From Polaromonas sp. (GTDB lineage: Bacteria > Pseudomonadota > Gammaproteobacteria > Burkholderiales > Burkholderiaceae_C), in contig JAQGLT010000122.1 in assembly GCA_028292745.1 (NCBI GenBank), positions 1 to 45,890 of the forward strand: a stretch of 45,890 nt of DNA, read 5' to 3'. Positions 24,831 to 32,773 of this stretch are shown piece after piece. Within the stretch, counting starts at the first letter, position 1. Each line of letters starts with the position of its first letter. The notes beneath the pieces are model-generated. The model did no database searches and was not told the origin of the DNA. It was given only the letters and a program-made list of their open reading frames with translations. The translations under genes and the position numbers were made by a program.

Positions 24831-25358
24831 CTAATCCTGCCCCTCCGTGAGCGTGTCCAGCTGGAACCTGCCGCTCTTGTGCCACAGCCAGGTGTCGGTG
24901 TAAACCACTTTTCCGAGCCTGAGGGGCGCTGGAAAGGGGGCTGCGCGCCTGACCGTTCGCTCGATCTCCGCAACGACTTCCGGCGCATGGCGCGGTGCCC
25001 GCAGCCATTCCAGCCGCGTGACGCGGCCGACCTGGTCGATCTGCACATTCAGCACGCCAATGGCATACAGGAGGGGCGGCATTCTTCCCTTGTAGATGCG
25101 CTCGGCATTCAAACCGTACAAGTGCGTGGCGCCGTCCTGGCGGTAGGCGCGCGCGGTGGCGGCCGATGAGTTTCGCGCTGAACCTTGCGGAGCCGGGATA
25201 GGGCCAATCACACCGGGCGAGACCGCCTCGGCCGGCGCGCTGGCCGGGGGCGGCGGGCTGGACGGCTCCAGGGCACCCTTGCAGGCGTTCAAGAGAGCCG
25301 CGGCAGCGGCGGAAGCGATTCTCAGCAGCCAGAAGCGGCGGGGCGATGTGTCGGGCAT
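24831..25358 (-). CDS. Lipoprotein with TonB-C-like domain
   Basis: Predicted lipoprotein of 175 residues from ATG 25358. Residues 11-25 are hydrophobic and end in LLNAC with Cys26, a plausible lipobox. A Pro/Ala-rich linker follows (PSSPPPPASAPAEAVSPG). The C-terminal 90 residues, with YAIGVLNVQIDQVGRVTRLEWLRAP and a conserved-looking RRAAPFPAPLR, resemble the TonB C-terminal fold, in which a strand pair 'V-x-I-D-x-x-G-x-V' is typical. There is no proline-rich periplasm-spanning segment long enough for a real TonB and no exbBD nearby, so an energy-transducing role is doubtful. Divergent from xdhC. Confidence 0.65.
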   Translation of the reverse strand: MPDTSPRRFWLLRIASAAAAALLNACKGALEPSSPPPPASAPAEAVSPGVIGPIPAPQGSARNSSAATARAYRQDGATHLYGLNAERIYKGRMPPLLYAIGVLNVQIDQVGRVTRLEWLRAPRHAPEVVAEIERTVRRAAPFPAPLRLGKVVYTDTWLWHKSGRFQLDTLTEGQD

Positions 25359-25389
25359 GGCGTGTCTCGTGTGATGTCGCTGAACGAAA

Positions 25390-25404
25390 GAGGCTGACAG
25401 CCTC
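25390..25404. promoter_or_regulatory. Small palindrome in the lipoprotein/xdhC divergent gap
   Basis: GAGGCT-GAC-AGCCTC is a perfect 6-bp inverted repeat. A 10-base tandem duplication (ATTACGCCAC twice, 25510-25529) lies 21 bases before the xdhC start. Either could bind a regulator; no role is shown. Confidence 0.3.
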
Positions 25405-25550
25405 GGTCAATGCAGGGCAGCGCCCGGTTGCATGCCATCAGGCTGGCATTACGATGGCTGGTATTGCAAGGGCTGAAGGCGTGGGCCGCATCGGCCGTTG
25501 CTTCGTTCCATTACGCCACATTACGCCACTTATCCTGCAGGCAGGTCAAC

Positions 25551-26399
25551 ATGGTTTCCAGCAGCGCCAGCCGCCACACCGCCGATTTTCTTGCCCGCCT
25601 GGCCAAGCAGCCCGCCGTGCTGGTGCAGGTCGAAGCAACCGAAGGGTCGGTGCCGCGAGAGGCGGGCACCTGGATGGCTGTTTTTGACGGCGCGCTGGTC
25701 GGCACCATCGGGGGCGGCCATGTGGAGTACCAGGCCATTGCACGGGCACGCGGGCTGCTTGGCCAAGCGCCGCCAGCGGCATCGGCATCGGCAGCGCCCG
25801 CCGCGTCGGTGCGTTTTGCGCTCGGCCCGGCGCTGGGCCAGTGCTGCGGCGGCGTGATGCACCTGCGTTTTGAACGGGTCAGCGCCAGCGATGCGCCGGC
25901 CTTGGGCCGGCAGCTGGGCGGCGGCGGGGTGCCGGTGGCGCTTTTCGGCGGCGGGCATGTTGGCCATGCCTTGATCCATGCGCTGGCACCCCTGCCGTTT
26001 CAGGTGCGCTGGATCGACAGCCGCGACGGCGTGTTCCCCAACAGCCCGCCGGCCCATGTCGTGTGCGAGCATTCCGATCCGGTGCAGGCGGCCGTGAGGG
26101 ACCTGATGCCGCGCTCGCGCGTGCTCATCATGAGCTTCAGCCATGCCGAGGACCTGGAGGTGGTCGCGGCCTGCCTCAGGCGCCAGCGCGAGAAAGCCGA
26201 CCTGCCCTATGTCGGCCTGATCGGCAGCAAGACCAAATGGGCCACGTTCCGGCACCGCCTGGAGGCGCGAGGCTTCCTCCCTGCCGAACTGGCGCGCATC
26301 ACCTGCCCCATCGGCATTGCGGGCATCACCGGCAAGGAGCCCGAAGTGATTGCCGTAGCGGTGGCGGCCCAGTTGTTGCAAACCCTCGGTCCGTCTTGA
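25551..26399 (+). CDS. xdhC: Xanthine dehydrogenase accessory protein XdhC
   Basis: Binds molybdenum cofactor, supports its sulfuration and inserts it into XdhB; cytoplasmic. From ATG 25551 the product has 282 residues. The N-terminal XdhC/CoxI domain shows VQVEATEGSVPREAGTWMAV, GTIGGGHVEYQA and the GQCCGGVMHLRFE motif. The C-terminal Rossmann domain has VALFGGGHVGHALIHAL and ends with LPYVGLIGSKTKWATF and ARITCPIGIAGITGKEPEVIA. An upstream in-frame start (25410) adds no conserved sequence. It is isolated: its clients xdhA and xdhB lie over 10 kb away on the other strand, although operons with all three genes are common. Confidence 0.94.
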   Translation: MVSSSASRHTADFLARLAKQPAVLVQVEATEGSVPREAGTWMAVFDGALVGTIGGGHVEYQAIARARGLLGQAPPAASASAAPAASVRFALGPALGQCCGGVMHLRFERVSASDAPALGRQLGGGGVPVALFGGGHVGHALIHALAPLPFQVRWIDSRDGVFPNSPPAHVVCEHSDPVQAAVRDLMPRSRVLIMSFSHAEDLEVVAACLRRQREKADLPYVGLIGSKTKWATFRHRLEARGFLPAELARITCPIGIAGITGKEPEVIAVAVAAQLLQTLGPS

Positions 26400-26624
26400 G
26401 CGTGCGCGGAAATCCTTTCGGACCCAATACCGCCAGGTGGAAACATCACAACCCATCTGCGTAGTAGCACCTATGGATTTGGCGGCTATCCATGGCCAAA
26501 TTCATGCGCGCAAAGCGTGGTTTGGGTGTGTTGATCCTCAGGAAATGGTGGGGTTTCCAAAGTTGTCAACGCCCAAACAATGGTTTTTGGGCATCATTTT
26601 TAAACTCAATTTAGAAAAAAAACA
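26400..26624. other. AT-richer leader before the orphan binding protein, with hairpins
   Basis: This segment is visibly richer in A and T than its surroundings. ATGGAT-N9-ATCCAT (26473-26493) and ATTTGGC/GCCAAAT form overlapping inverted repeats. GCCCAAA-8-TTTGGGC (26571-26592) is a 7-bp stem followed by ATCATTTTT, so it resembles an intrinsic terminator or attenuator 33 bases before the next start. A 63-codon open frame crosses the region and ends in ATGA overlap with the next gene, but it has no recognisable content. Confidence 0.45.
26571..26600 (+). terminator. Terminator-like stem-loop upstream of the orphan binding protein
   Basis: A 7-bp stem GCCCAAA/TTTGGGC with an 8-base loop, followed after three bases by a run of five T. 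It could end transcripts from xdhC or attenuate transcription into the gene at 26625. Confidence 0.4.
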
Positions 26625-27761
26625 ATGAAAAAAACTCTTTCATCCGTGATGCGCACCTTGACCGTTGGCGGCTTCATGGCTGCCGCACTGTCGGCAGCCG
26701 CTGCCCCGATTGTGGTCGGGCAAGTCGCGCCTATGAGCGGCATGGAGGCGCCCCAGGGACGCGCTTATGCCGCTGGCATCCGGCTGGCCCTGAACAAAGC
26801 CAATAACGAGGGCGGGGTGAATGGCAACACCTTCAGCCTGATCACCAAGAACGATGCCAACCGCCCTGACGAAACCCTGGCCGCTACCCGGCTGTTGCTG
26901 AGCGAGAGCCGCCCACTGGTGCTGGCGGGTTATTTTGGCGACCGCAACATGGCTGAGCTGGCCAGCTCGCGGCTGCTTGAGAAAGAAAAAATCGCCTTGG
27001 TGGGTTACCGCATCAATGAGATTCGGGACGAGGCGCCGCTGATGTACAGCGTTCGCGCCACGCTGCGTGACGAAGTCAACAAGATCGTTGAGCATCTGGC
27101 CACGGTGGGCATCACGCGCGTGGGACTGTTTTATCCGGACGGGCTCGGTGCCGCACCGCTGATTGCAACCATGGAAGACGTGGCGAAGAAGAAAAATGTC
27201 AAGCTCACGGTCAAGGGCTCTTATTCGCATAACTCGGCCAAAGTGGCCGACGCAGTCATTGATGCGTTTGTCGCGGCGGCACCGCAGGCAATCATCATCA
27301 TCTCCAGTAGCGCGGCTGCAGCGGACTTTATTGAAAAATACCGGATGAGTGGAGGTGCGGCGCAATTGTTTGCCCATTCCGGCACAGACGTCGAGCACAT
27401 CTCCCAGCGCCTGAACGAAGAGCACATGAAAGGCCTGTCCATTGCACAGGTCACGCCGAATCCGTACAAGATTTCAGGGCTCCTGGGCAGGGAGTTCACC
27501 AGCGTGGTAGCCAAAACGCCTGACCTGAATATGCCAGTGAGCTACGCCATGATGGAGGGGTACATTGCCGGGTCCGTGATCGTGGAGGCCGCGCGGCGCA
27601 TGGGCCCCAAGGTATCGCGCGAGGGTTTTGTGTCGGCGCTTGACGGCATTGCCAACCTGGATATGGGTGGCTACAAGCTGGGCTTCAGACCGGGCATGCG
27701 CTCAGGCTCAAGGTTTGTCGAGCTGAGCATCGTCACCGCCACGGGGCGCATCCGGCAATAA
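26625..27761 (+). CDS. Orphan ABC-type amino-acid/amide substrate-binding protein (type I fold)
   Basis: Periplasmic binding protein of the LivJ/HAAT superfamily, 378 residues from ATG 26625. Signal peptide is MKKTLSSVMRTLTVGGFMAAALSAAAA with cleavage around residue 27. The mature part begins PIVVGQVAPMSGMEAPQGRAYAAGI, has ALNKANNEGGVNG and NDANRPDETLAATRLLL, and near the middle VGLFYPDGLGAAPL, all standard for this class. No permease or ATPase gene is adjacent, so it is an orphan receptor or serves a remote transporter; sensory use is also possible. Its 5' leader is AT-rich and its ribosome site weak. The ligand cannot be named. Converges with the LysR gene, 13 bases apart. Confidence 0.85.
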   Translation: MKKTLSSVMRTLTVGGFMAAALSAAAAPIVVGQVAPMSGMEAPQGRAYAAGIRLALNKANNEGGVNGNTFSLITKNDANRPDETLAATRLLLSESRPLVLAGYFGDRNMAELASSRLLEKEKIALVGYRINEIRDEAPLMYSVRATLRDEVNKIVEHLATVGITRVGLFYPDGLGAAPLIATMEDVAKKKNVKLTVKGSYSHNSAKVADAVIDAFVAAAPQAIIIISSSAAAADFIEKYRMSGGAAQLFAHSGTDVEHISQRLNEEHMKGLSIAQVTPNPYKISGLLGREFTSVVAKTPDLNMPVSYAMMEGYIAGSVIVEAARRMGPKVSREGFVSALDGIANLDMGGYKLGFRPGMRSGSRFVELSIVTATGRIRQ

Positions 27762-27774
27762 ACTGGCCATGGCC

Positions 27775-28710
27775 TTACCAGGCGCTTGCCAGGCCCTCGG
27801 CCCGAATGGAGGGCTGGTCAAAATGGCCAGCCAGAAAGTCCACAAAAACCCTGACGCGGACTGAGGTCTGGTGCCGCTGCGGGTAAACCGCATGAATATC
27901 GGCTGGCGGCAAATGGTGGTTTTCCAGCACCTGGACCAGTCGCCCGCTGCGCAGGTATTTGGCAATGTCCCATTCGGCGCGCATCACGATGCCATGGCCT
28001 GCCAGGGCCCAGTTCACGGCGATCTCGCCGTCGTTCGTGCTCAAGTTGCCGCGCACCTTGACGGTTTCGCAGCGCTTGCCCAGCGACAGGCGCCAAGTGC
28101 CGTAGGCTTCGTCTCCTTGGCGTATGCCGATGCAATCGTGCCGGGCCAGGTCGTGCGGCACCCGGGGAATGCCGTGGCTGGCCAGGTAGGCCGGCGCAGC
28201 GCACAGCAGGCGCCGGTTGGGCGCCAGGTGCCGGGCAACCACCCGCGCATCGGGCGGCTCGCCAAAGCGCACGCACACATCGAAGGCGTCATCGCTCATC
28301 GGCGGCGGATCGACCGACAGTTGCAACTGGATCTGGACCTGTGGATGCAACTGGTTGAAGCGCGAGATCAACGGCGCGATATGGCTGCGCCCGAAACCCA
28401 GCGTGGCGTTGACGCGCAACAAGCCCTTGGGCGCCGCTGCCGCGTTGCACACCAGCTGCTCCATGTCGTCGATGTCGGCCAGGATGCGCCGCGCATGCAA
28501 CAGATAGGTCTCGCCCTCGGCAGTCAGGCTGGCGCGGCGGGTGGTGCGGTTGAGCAGTTGCACCCCCAGCCGCGCTTCCATCTGGGCCAGCCGCTTGCTG
28601 ATGGCCGGGGTGGTCACGTCCAGCTCGCGGGCGGCGGCTGAAAAACTGCCGCAGCGTGCCAGCAGGCTGAAGAAAGTCATTTCGGAAGGGGCGGAGGAAG
28701 GTGTGGACAT
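27775..28710 (-). CDS. LysR-family transcriptional regulator, divergent from tartrate/malate dehydrogenase
   Basis: DNA-binding activator/repressor of 311 residues from ATG 28710. The N-terminal winged helix-turn-helix is residues about 8-66 (FFSLLARCGSFSAAARELDVTTPAISKRLAQMEARLGVQLLNRTTR). The C-terminal periplasmic-binding-like effector domain follows from about residue 92. It is divergently arranged with the decarboxylating tartrate/D-malate dehydrogenase gene, like dmlR and dmlA of E. coli. The likely effector is therefore a C4 hydroxy acid; this is inference from context. A T-N11-A palindrome overlaps its own start codon, so it probably represses itself while controlling the divergent gene. 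Confidence 0.92.
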   Translation of the reverse strand: MSTPSSAPSEMTFFSLLARCGSFSAAARELDVTTPAISKRLAQMEARLGVQLLNRTTRRASLTAEGETYLLHARRILADIDDMEQLVCNAAAAPKGLLRVNATLGFGRSHIAPLISRFNQLHPQVQIQLQLSVDPPPMSDDAFDVCVRFGEPPDARVVARHLAPNRRLLCAAPAYLASHGIPRVPHDLARHDCIGIRQGDEAYGTWRLSLGKRCETVKVRGNLSTNDGEIAVNWALAGHGIVMRAEWDIAKYLRSGRLVQVLENHHLPPADIHAVYPQRHQTSVRVRVFVDFLAGHFDQPSIRAEGLASAW

Positions 28711-28731
28711 TGTTGAATCAAAGTAAACAAT
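28709..28731. promoter_or_regulatory. Candidate LysR operator (T-N11-A palindrome)
   Basis: ATTGTT-N11-AACAAT is a perfect 6-bp inverted repeat with the spacing expected for LysR-type boxes. It overlaps the start codon of the LysR gene and lies about 100 bases before the dehydrogenase start (28833). Confidence 0.6.
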
Positions 28732-28832
28732 GCCTTCACTTTAGCAAGGGCCGTTGAATCAGGCAATCGATAGAGTTGCACCCACGGCAACCCATTTCAA
28801 CCCGCTTTCCCCTTCAACCCCAGGAGCCCTTC

Positions 28833-29924
28833 ATGAAAACCTACAAGATCGCTTGCATTCCCGGCGATGGCATCGGCAAGGAAGTCATCCCCGCCGGACA
28901 AGAAGTTTTGCAGGCGCTGGCCGCCACGCAAAACCGCTTCGCCTTCGATTTCACCTCTTTCGGCTGGGGCGGCGACTGGTATCGCCAGCACGGCGTGATG
29001 ATGCCCGAGGACGGCCTGGACGCGTTGCGCGGCCAGGATGCAATCTTGTTCGGCTCGGCCGGCGACGCGGACATTCCCGACCACATCACCCTGTGGGGCC
29101 TGCGCCTCAAAATCTGCCAGGGGTTCGACCAGTACGCCAATGTGCGGCCGACCCGCATCCTGCCCGGCATCGACGGGCCGCTCAAGCGCTGCACGCCAGA
29201 GCAGCTCGACTGGGTCATCGTGCGCGAGAACTCCGAAGGCGAATACTCCGGCGTCGGCGGGCGTGTCCACCAGGGCCACCCCATCGAGGCGGCGACGGAT
29301 GTGTCGATGATGACCCGCGCCGGCGTCGAGCGCATCATGCGCTACGCCTTCAGGCTGGCCCAGTCGCGCCCTCGCAAGCTGCTGACCGTCGTCACCAAGT
29401 CCAACGCCCAGCGCCACGCGATGGTGATGTGGGACGAGATTGCCGTTCAGGTCAGCCGGGAATTCCCGGATGTCACCTGGGACAAGGAACTGGTCGATGC
29501 CTGCACCGCGCGCATGGTGAACCGGCCCGCCTCGCTCGACACGGTGGTCGCGACCAACCTGCATGCCGACATTTTGAGCGACCTGGCCGCCGCGCTGGCC
29601 GGCAGCCTGGGCATTGCGCCCACCGGCAACATCGACCCCGAGCGCCGCTATCCCAGCATGTTCGAACCGATCCACGGCTCGGCCTTCGACATCATGGGCC
29701 AGGGCCTGGCGAACCCGATCGGCACCTTCTGGTCGGCCGTGATGCTGCTGGAGCACCTGGGCGAGGGCGCCGCCGCCCGGCAGCTGATGCAGGCCATCGA
29801 GTCGGTGACAGCCGACAGCGCCCTGCACACCCGCGACCTGGGCGGCCAGGCCACCACCGCCCAGGTGACGGCCGCCATCTGCGACCGCATCGCCGCCACG
29901 GCGCGGCAGCCGCTGGCCGCCTGA
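28833..29924 (+). CDS. ttuC: Tartrate dehydrogenase/decarboxylase or D-malate dehydrogenase
   Basis: NAD-dependent oxidative decarboxylase of the isopropylmalate/isocitrate dehydrogenase fold, 363 residues; cytoplasmic. Substrates in this subfamily are tartrate and D-malate; ttuC and dmlA products are the nearest named relatives. Start ATG 28833 has CAGGAG at 28821-28826. Motifs: YKIACIPGDGIGKEVIPAG at the N-terminus, VRENSEGEYSGVGG (substrate loop), DVSMMTRAGVERIMRYAF, TKSNAQRH, VTWDKELVDA and NLHADILSDLAAALAGSLG (metal and NAD binding). It precedes a Bug receptor by 47 bases and faces a LysR regulator. With the glycerate kinase farther on, a tartrate-to-glycerate route is plausible. The gene name is by family, not by proven substrate. 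Confidence 0.92.
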   Translation: MKTYKIACIPGDGIGKEVIPAGQEVLQALAATQNRFAFDFTSFGWGGDWYRQHGVMMPEDGLDALRGQDAILFGSAGDADIPDHITLWGLRLKICQGFDQYANVRPTRILPGIDGPLKRCTPEQLDWVIVRENSEGEYSGVGGRVHQGHPIEAATDVSMMTRAGVERIMRYAFRLAQSRPRKLLTVVTKSNAQRHAMVMWDEIAVQVSREFPDVTWDKELVDACTARMVNRPASLDTVVATNLHADILSDLAAALAGSLGIAPTGNIDPERRYPSMFEPIHGSAFDIMGQGLANPIGTFWSAVMLLEHLGEGAAARQLMQAIESVTADSALHTRDLGGQATTAQVTAAICDRIAATARQPLAA

Positions 29925-29949
29925 CGCCAGACGCCAGACGCCAGACGCC
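29923..29949. repeat. Short tandem repeat, 7-base unit
   Basis: ACGCCAG occurs three times in a row, then ACGCC, directly after the dehydrogenase stop. Such 7-base units may vary by slippage; here they lie in a gap and would only change spacing to the next gene. Confidence 0.6.
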
Positions 29950-29971
29950 TCACCACCCAAGGAGACAAGAC

Positions 29972-30979
29972 ATGCCATCGCAACCAAAAAACAAGCCCTT
30001 TCCGCTTCCCGCCCTGGTCCGTGCCGCCGTCGCGGCTTCTGCGGCAGTGCTCTGCCTGTCCGGCGGCGCCGCTTTGGCGCAGGCCTGGCCTGCGCGGCCG
30101 ATCAGCCTGATCGTGCCTTTTCCCGCAGGCGGCACGACCGATGTGCTGGCCCGTGCCGTGGGGCAGGAACTGGCCAAGAGCCTGGGCCAGCCGGTGGTGG
30201 TTGAAAACAAGCCGGGCGCGGGCGCCACGCTTGGCGCGGACTTCGTCGCCAGGTCCAAACCCGACGGCTACACCCTGCTGATGGGCGCGGTGCACCACAC
30301 CATCGCCACCAGCGTGTACAAAAAGCTGCCCTACGACTTCCAGAAGGATTTCGCGCCCATCACGACCGTGGCGCTGGTGCCCAATGTGCTGGTGGTCAAC
30401 CCGAATGTGCCGGCCAAGAATGTGCAGGAGCTGCTGGCGCTGGCCAAGGCGGAACCCGGCAAGCTGACCTATGGCTCCAATGGCAACGGCACCGGCCAGC
30501 ACCTGATCGGCGCGCAGTTCGAGGGCATGGGCGGCGTCAAGCTGCTGCATGTGCCCTACAAGGGCAGCGGGCCGCTGACGGTCGATCTGCTGGGCGGGCA
30601 GATCACGATGTCCTTCGACACCATCACGCCGGTGCTGCCGCAAGTCAAGGCCGGCAAGCTCAGGGCACTGGCCGTGACCACGATCAAGCGCTCGCCGGCC
30701 CTGCCCGATGTGCCGACGCTGGACGAGTCAGGCCTCAAGGGCTTTGACCTGGGCACCTGGTTCGGCATTTTGGCGCCAGCCACCACACCAAAGGATGTCG
30801 TGACGCGGCTGAACACCGAACTGGTGAAGATCATCGACTCGGCGGATTCCCGCAAGAAAATGGCCGACATCGGCGCGGAGCCGATTGGCAATTCGCCGGC
30901 TCAGATGGCCGGGCAGATCAAGGAAGATACCGAGCGCTTTTCAAGGCTGGTCAAAGATGCCAAGGTCGCCATCGAGTGA
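29972..30979 (+). CDS. Bug-type tripartite tricarboxylate receptor
   Basis: Periplasmic binding protein, 335 residues, from ATG 29972 with AAGGAGAC upstream. It has a signal peptide (hydrophobic residues about 15-35, ending GGAALAQA). Diagnostic stretches: WPARPISLIVPFPAGGTTD, VVENKPGAGATLGADFVA, LLHVPYKGSGPLTVDLLGGQI and PALPDVPTLDESGLKGFD. It follows the tartrate/D-malate dehydrogenase closely, so the pair is probably co-transcribed and this receptor may bind a C4 dicarboxylate or tartrate. No TctA/TctB permease is present in the window. About 30-40 percent-type divergence from the Bug protein at 23511 is apparent by eye, so they are not recent duplicates. Confidence 0.92.
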   Translation: MPSQPKNKPFPLPALVRAAVAASAAVLCLSGGAALAQAWPARPISLIVPFPAGGTTDVLARAVGQELAKSLGQPVVVENKPGAGATLGADFVARSKPDGYTLLMGAVHHTIATSVYKKLPYDFQKDFAPITTVALVPNVLVVNPNVPAKNVQELLALAKAEPGKLTYGSNGNGTGQHLIGAQFEGMGGVKLLHVPYKGSGPLTVDLLGGQITMSFDTITPVLPQVKAGKLRALAVTTIKRSPALPDVPTLDESGLKGFDLGTWFGILAPATTPKDVVTRLNTELVKIIDSADSRKKMADIGAEPIGNSPAQMAGQIKEDTERFSRLVKDAKVAIE

Positions 30980-30996
30980 TGGTTTCGTGCCAGTGC

Positions 30997-31329
30997 TCAA
31001 TGCCCCGCCGACTTTGAAAACACATTGAGCACCACCACGCCGGCAATGATCAGCCCCATGCCCAGCAGGCCGGGCGGGTCTATCGTCTGCCTGAACACCA
31101 CGAAGCTGATGACGGTGATCAGCACGATGCCCAAGCCCGACCAGATGGCGTAGGCAATGCCGGTCGGCATGGTTCTGAGGGTGATGGTCAGGCAGTAAAA
31201 GGCAATGCCGTAGCCGGCCAGGGCGACCAGCGTGGGCAGCGGCCGGGTGAAGCTGTCGCTGGCCTTCAGAGCGGTGGTGGCGATGACTTCGGCAACGATG
31301 GCAATGCCCAGGGCGAGGTATGCATTCAT
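30997..31329 (-). CDS. Small multidrug resistance (SMR) family transporter
   Basis: Proton-coupled efflux protein of 110 residues with four membrane helices; works as an antiparallel dimer in the inner membrane. The essential Glu14 is present (IAIVAEVIATT), as are LTITLRTMPTGIAYAIWSGLGIV and the last helix GLIIAGVVVLNVFSKS. This pattern is EmrE/QacE-like (polyaromatic cation efflux) rather than Gdx-like guanidinium exporters, but the split is by eye. No mini-ykkC/guanidine riboswitch was seen upstream (31330-31417). Convergent with the Bug gene and divergent from the glycerate kinase gene, so not part of the tartrate operon. Confidence 0.93.
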   Translation of the reverse strand: MNAYLALGIAIVAEVIATTALKASDSFTRPLPTLVALAGYGIAFYCLTITLRTMPTGIAYAIWSGLGIVLITVISFVVFRQTIDPPGLLGMGLIIAGVVVLNVFSKSAGH

Positions 31330-31417
31330 GGGCTGCGCTTTCGGGGTAAGGCGTGATGGCTGATTTTAAGAAGGCTGACCTGGCGCGGCACAATCCGGGC
31401 AGGAGGCCTCCATTTTC

Positions 31418-32773
31418 ATGACCACACCCACACCCCCATCCTTCAACTCCCTTGCCGATGTCAGCGCCCAGCCGCGCCGGTTTTTGGACCATTTGTTCCA
31501 GGCAGCGGTGACGCGCGCCCTGCCGCTGGCCAACACCGCCCGGTTTCTGCCGGCGCCACCGACGCCTGAAAGCGGCGGCCGCACCATCGTGATCGGCGCG
31601 GGCAAGGCCGGCGGCGCCATGGCGCAGGCGGTCGAGGCGCACTGGCCCGCCGACGCACCGCTCGAAGGCCTGGTCGTGACGCGCTACCACCACGTGCCGC
31701 CCCGGCCCAAGGGCTTGCCGCGGCGCATCGAAGTGGTCGAGGCGTCGCATCCGGTGCCCGACGAGGCCGGCCAGGCGGCGGCCGGGCGCATTTTGGCGAT
31801 GGTGCAGGGGTTGACGGAAAACGACCTGGTGCTGTGCCTGATCTCGGGCGGCGGCTCGTCGCTGCTGGCCCTGCCGGCCGAGGGGCTGAGCCTGGAAGAA
31901 AAGCAGGCCGTCAACAAGGCGCTGCTGGCCAGCGGCGCCAATATCGGCGAGATGAACTGCGTGCGCAAGCACCTGTCGCGCATCAAGGGCGGGCGGCTGG
32001 CGGCGGCCTGCGCGCCGGCCCGCGTCGTCACGCTGACCATCAGCGACGTGCCGGGCGACGACCCATCGGTCATCGCCAGCGGCCCGACCGTGCCCGACTC
32101 CAGCAGCTGCGCCGACGCGGTGGCGATCTTGCAGCGCTACGGCATCGAGGTGCCCGGCGCCATCATGAGCCTGCTCGAACAAGGCGCGCTGGAAACGCCC
32201 AAGCCCGGCGATGCGCTGTTCGACGGCCATGAAGTCCACCTGATCGCCACGCCGCAGCAAAGCCTGGAAGCGGCTGCCGAGGCTGCCCGCGCCGCCGGCC
32301 TGGCGGCTTACATCCTCAGCGATGAAATCGAAGGCGAATCGCGCGAGGTCGGCAAGGTGCATGCCGCGCTAGCCCGCGCCGTGGCGCGCAAGGGCCAGCC
32401 CTTCCAGAAACCCTGCGTGATCCTGAGCGGCGGCGAAACAACGGTCACGATTCGAAAGCAGCCACCCGGGGTGGCCAAGGGGCGCGGCGGCCGCGCCGGC
32501 GAGTTTTGCCTGGGGCTGGCACTGGGCCTGCAGGGGCAGCCCGGCGTGTACGCGCTGGCCGCCGACACCGACGGCATCGACGGCGTGGAAGACAACGCGG
32601 GCGCCCAGGTGGCGCCGGACACGCTTGAGCGGGCAGTGGCCGCCGGCATGAAGCTCGATGCGTACCTGGACCGCAACGACGCCTATGGCTACTTTGAGCG
32701 GCTCGATGACCTGGTGGTCAGTGGCCCGACCTACACGAACGTCAACGATTTCAGGGCGATCCTGATTCTGTAG
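31418..32773 (+). CDS. ttuD: Glycerate kinase, MOFRL type (TtuD/GckA-like)
   Basis: Phosphorylates D-glycerate, probably to 2-phosphoglycerate; older literature calls this family hydroxypyruvate reductase. 451 residues from ATG 31418, with AGGAGG about 11 bases upstream. The N-terminal glycerate kinase domain has IVIGAGKAGGAMAQAVE, EASHPVPDEAGQAAA, LCLISGGGSSLLALPAEG, NCVRKHLSRIKGGRLA and ISDVPGDDPSVIASGPT. The C-terminal MOFRL domain has ILSGGETTVTI, GRGGRAGEFCLGLA and AADTDGIDGVEDNAGA. It fits the end of a tartrate or glycerate pathway begun by the dehydrogenase at 28833, though an SMR gene on the other strand lies between them. Confidence 0.94.
   Translation: MTTPTPPSFNSLADVSAQPRRFLDHLFQAAVTRALPLANTARFLPAPPTPESGGRTIVIGAGKAGGAMAQAVEAHWPADAPLEGLVVTRYHHVPPRPKGLPRRIEVVEASHPVPDEAGQAAAGRILAMVQGLTENDLVLCLISGGGSSLLALPAEGLSLEEKQAVNKALLASGANIGEMNCVRKHLSRIKGGRLAAACAPARVVTLTISDVPGDDPSVIASGPTVPDSSSCADAVAILQRYGIEVPGAIMSLLEQGALETPKPGDALFDGHEVHLIATPQQSLEAAAEAARAAGLAAYILSDEIEGESREVGKVHAALARAVARKGQPFQKPCVILSGGETTVTIRKQPPGVAKGRGGRAGEFCLGLALGLQGQPGVYALAADTDGIDGVEDNAGAQVAPDTLERAVAAGMKLDAYLDRNDAYGYFERLDDLVVSGPTYTNVNDFRAILIL

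Noticed and set aside
24831..25358. Calling the lipoprotein a true TonB
   Set aside because: It has a lipobox in place of an inner-membrane anchor, a short Pro linker and no exbB/exbD neighbours.
26437..26628. 63-codon frame overlapping the orphan binding-protein start by ATGA
   Set aside because: No recognisable family and no ribosome site, and its DNA contains the inverted repeats of the leader. A leader peptide cannot be excluded.
31330..31417. Possible guanidine (mini-ykkC) riboswitch before the SMR gene
   Set aside because: No paired ACGR-loop hairpins are present, and the protein looks EmrE-like rather than Gdx-like.
30941..32362. 473-codon minus frame over the SMR and glycerate kinase genes
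   Set aside because: It reads another frame of the SMR gene and the antisense of the glycerate kinase.
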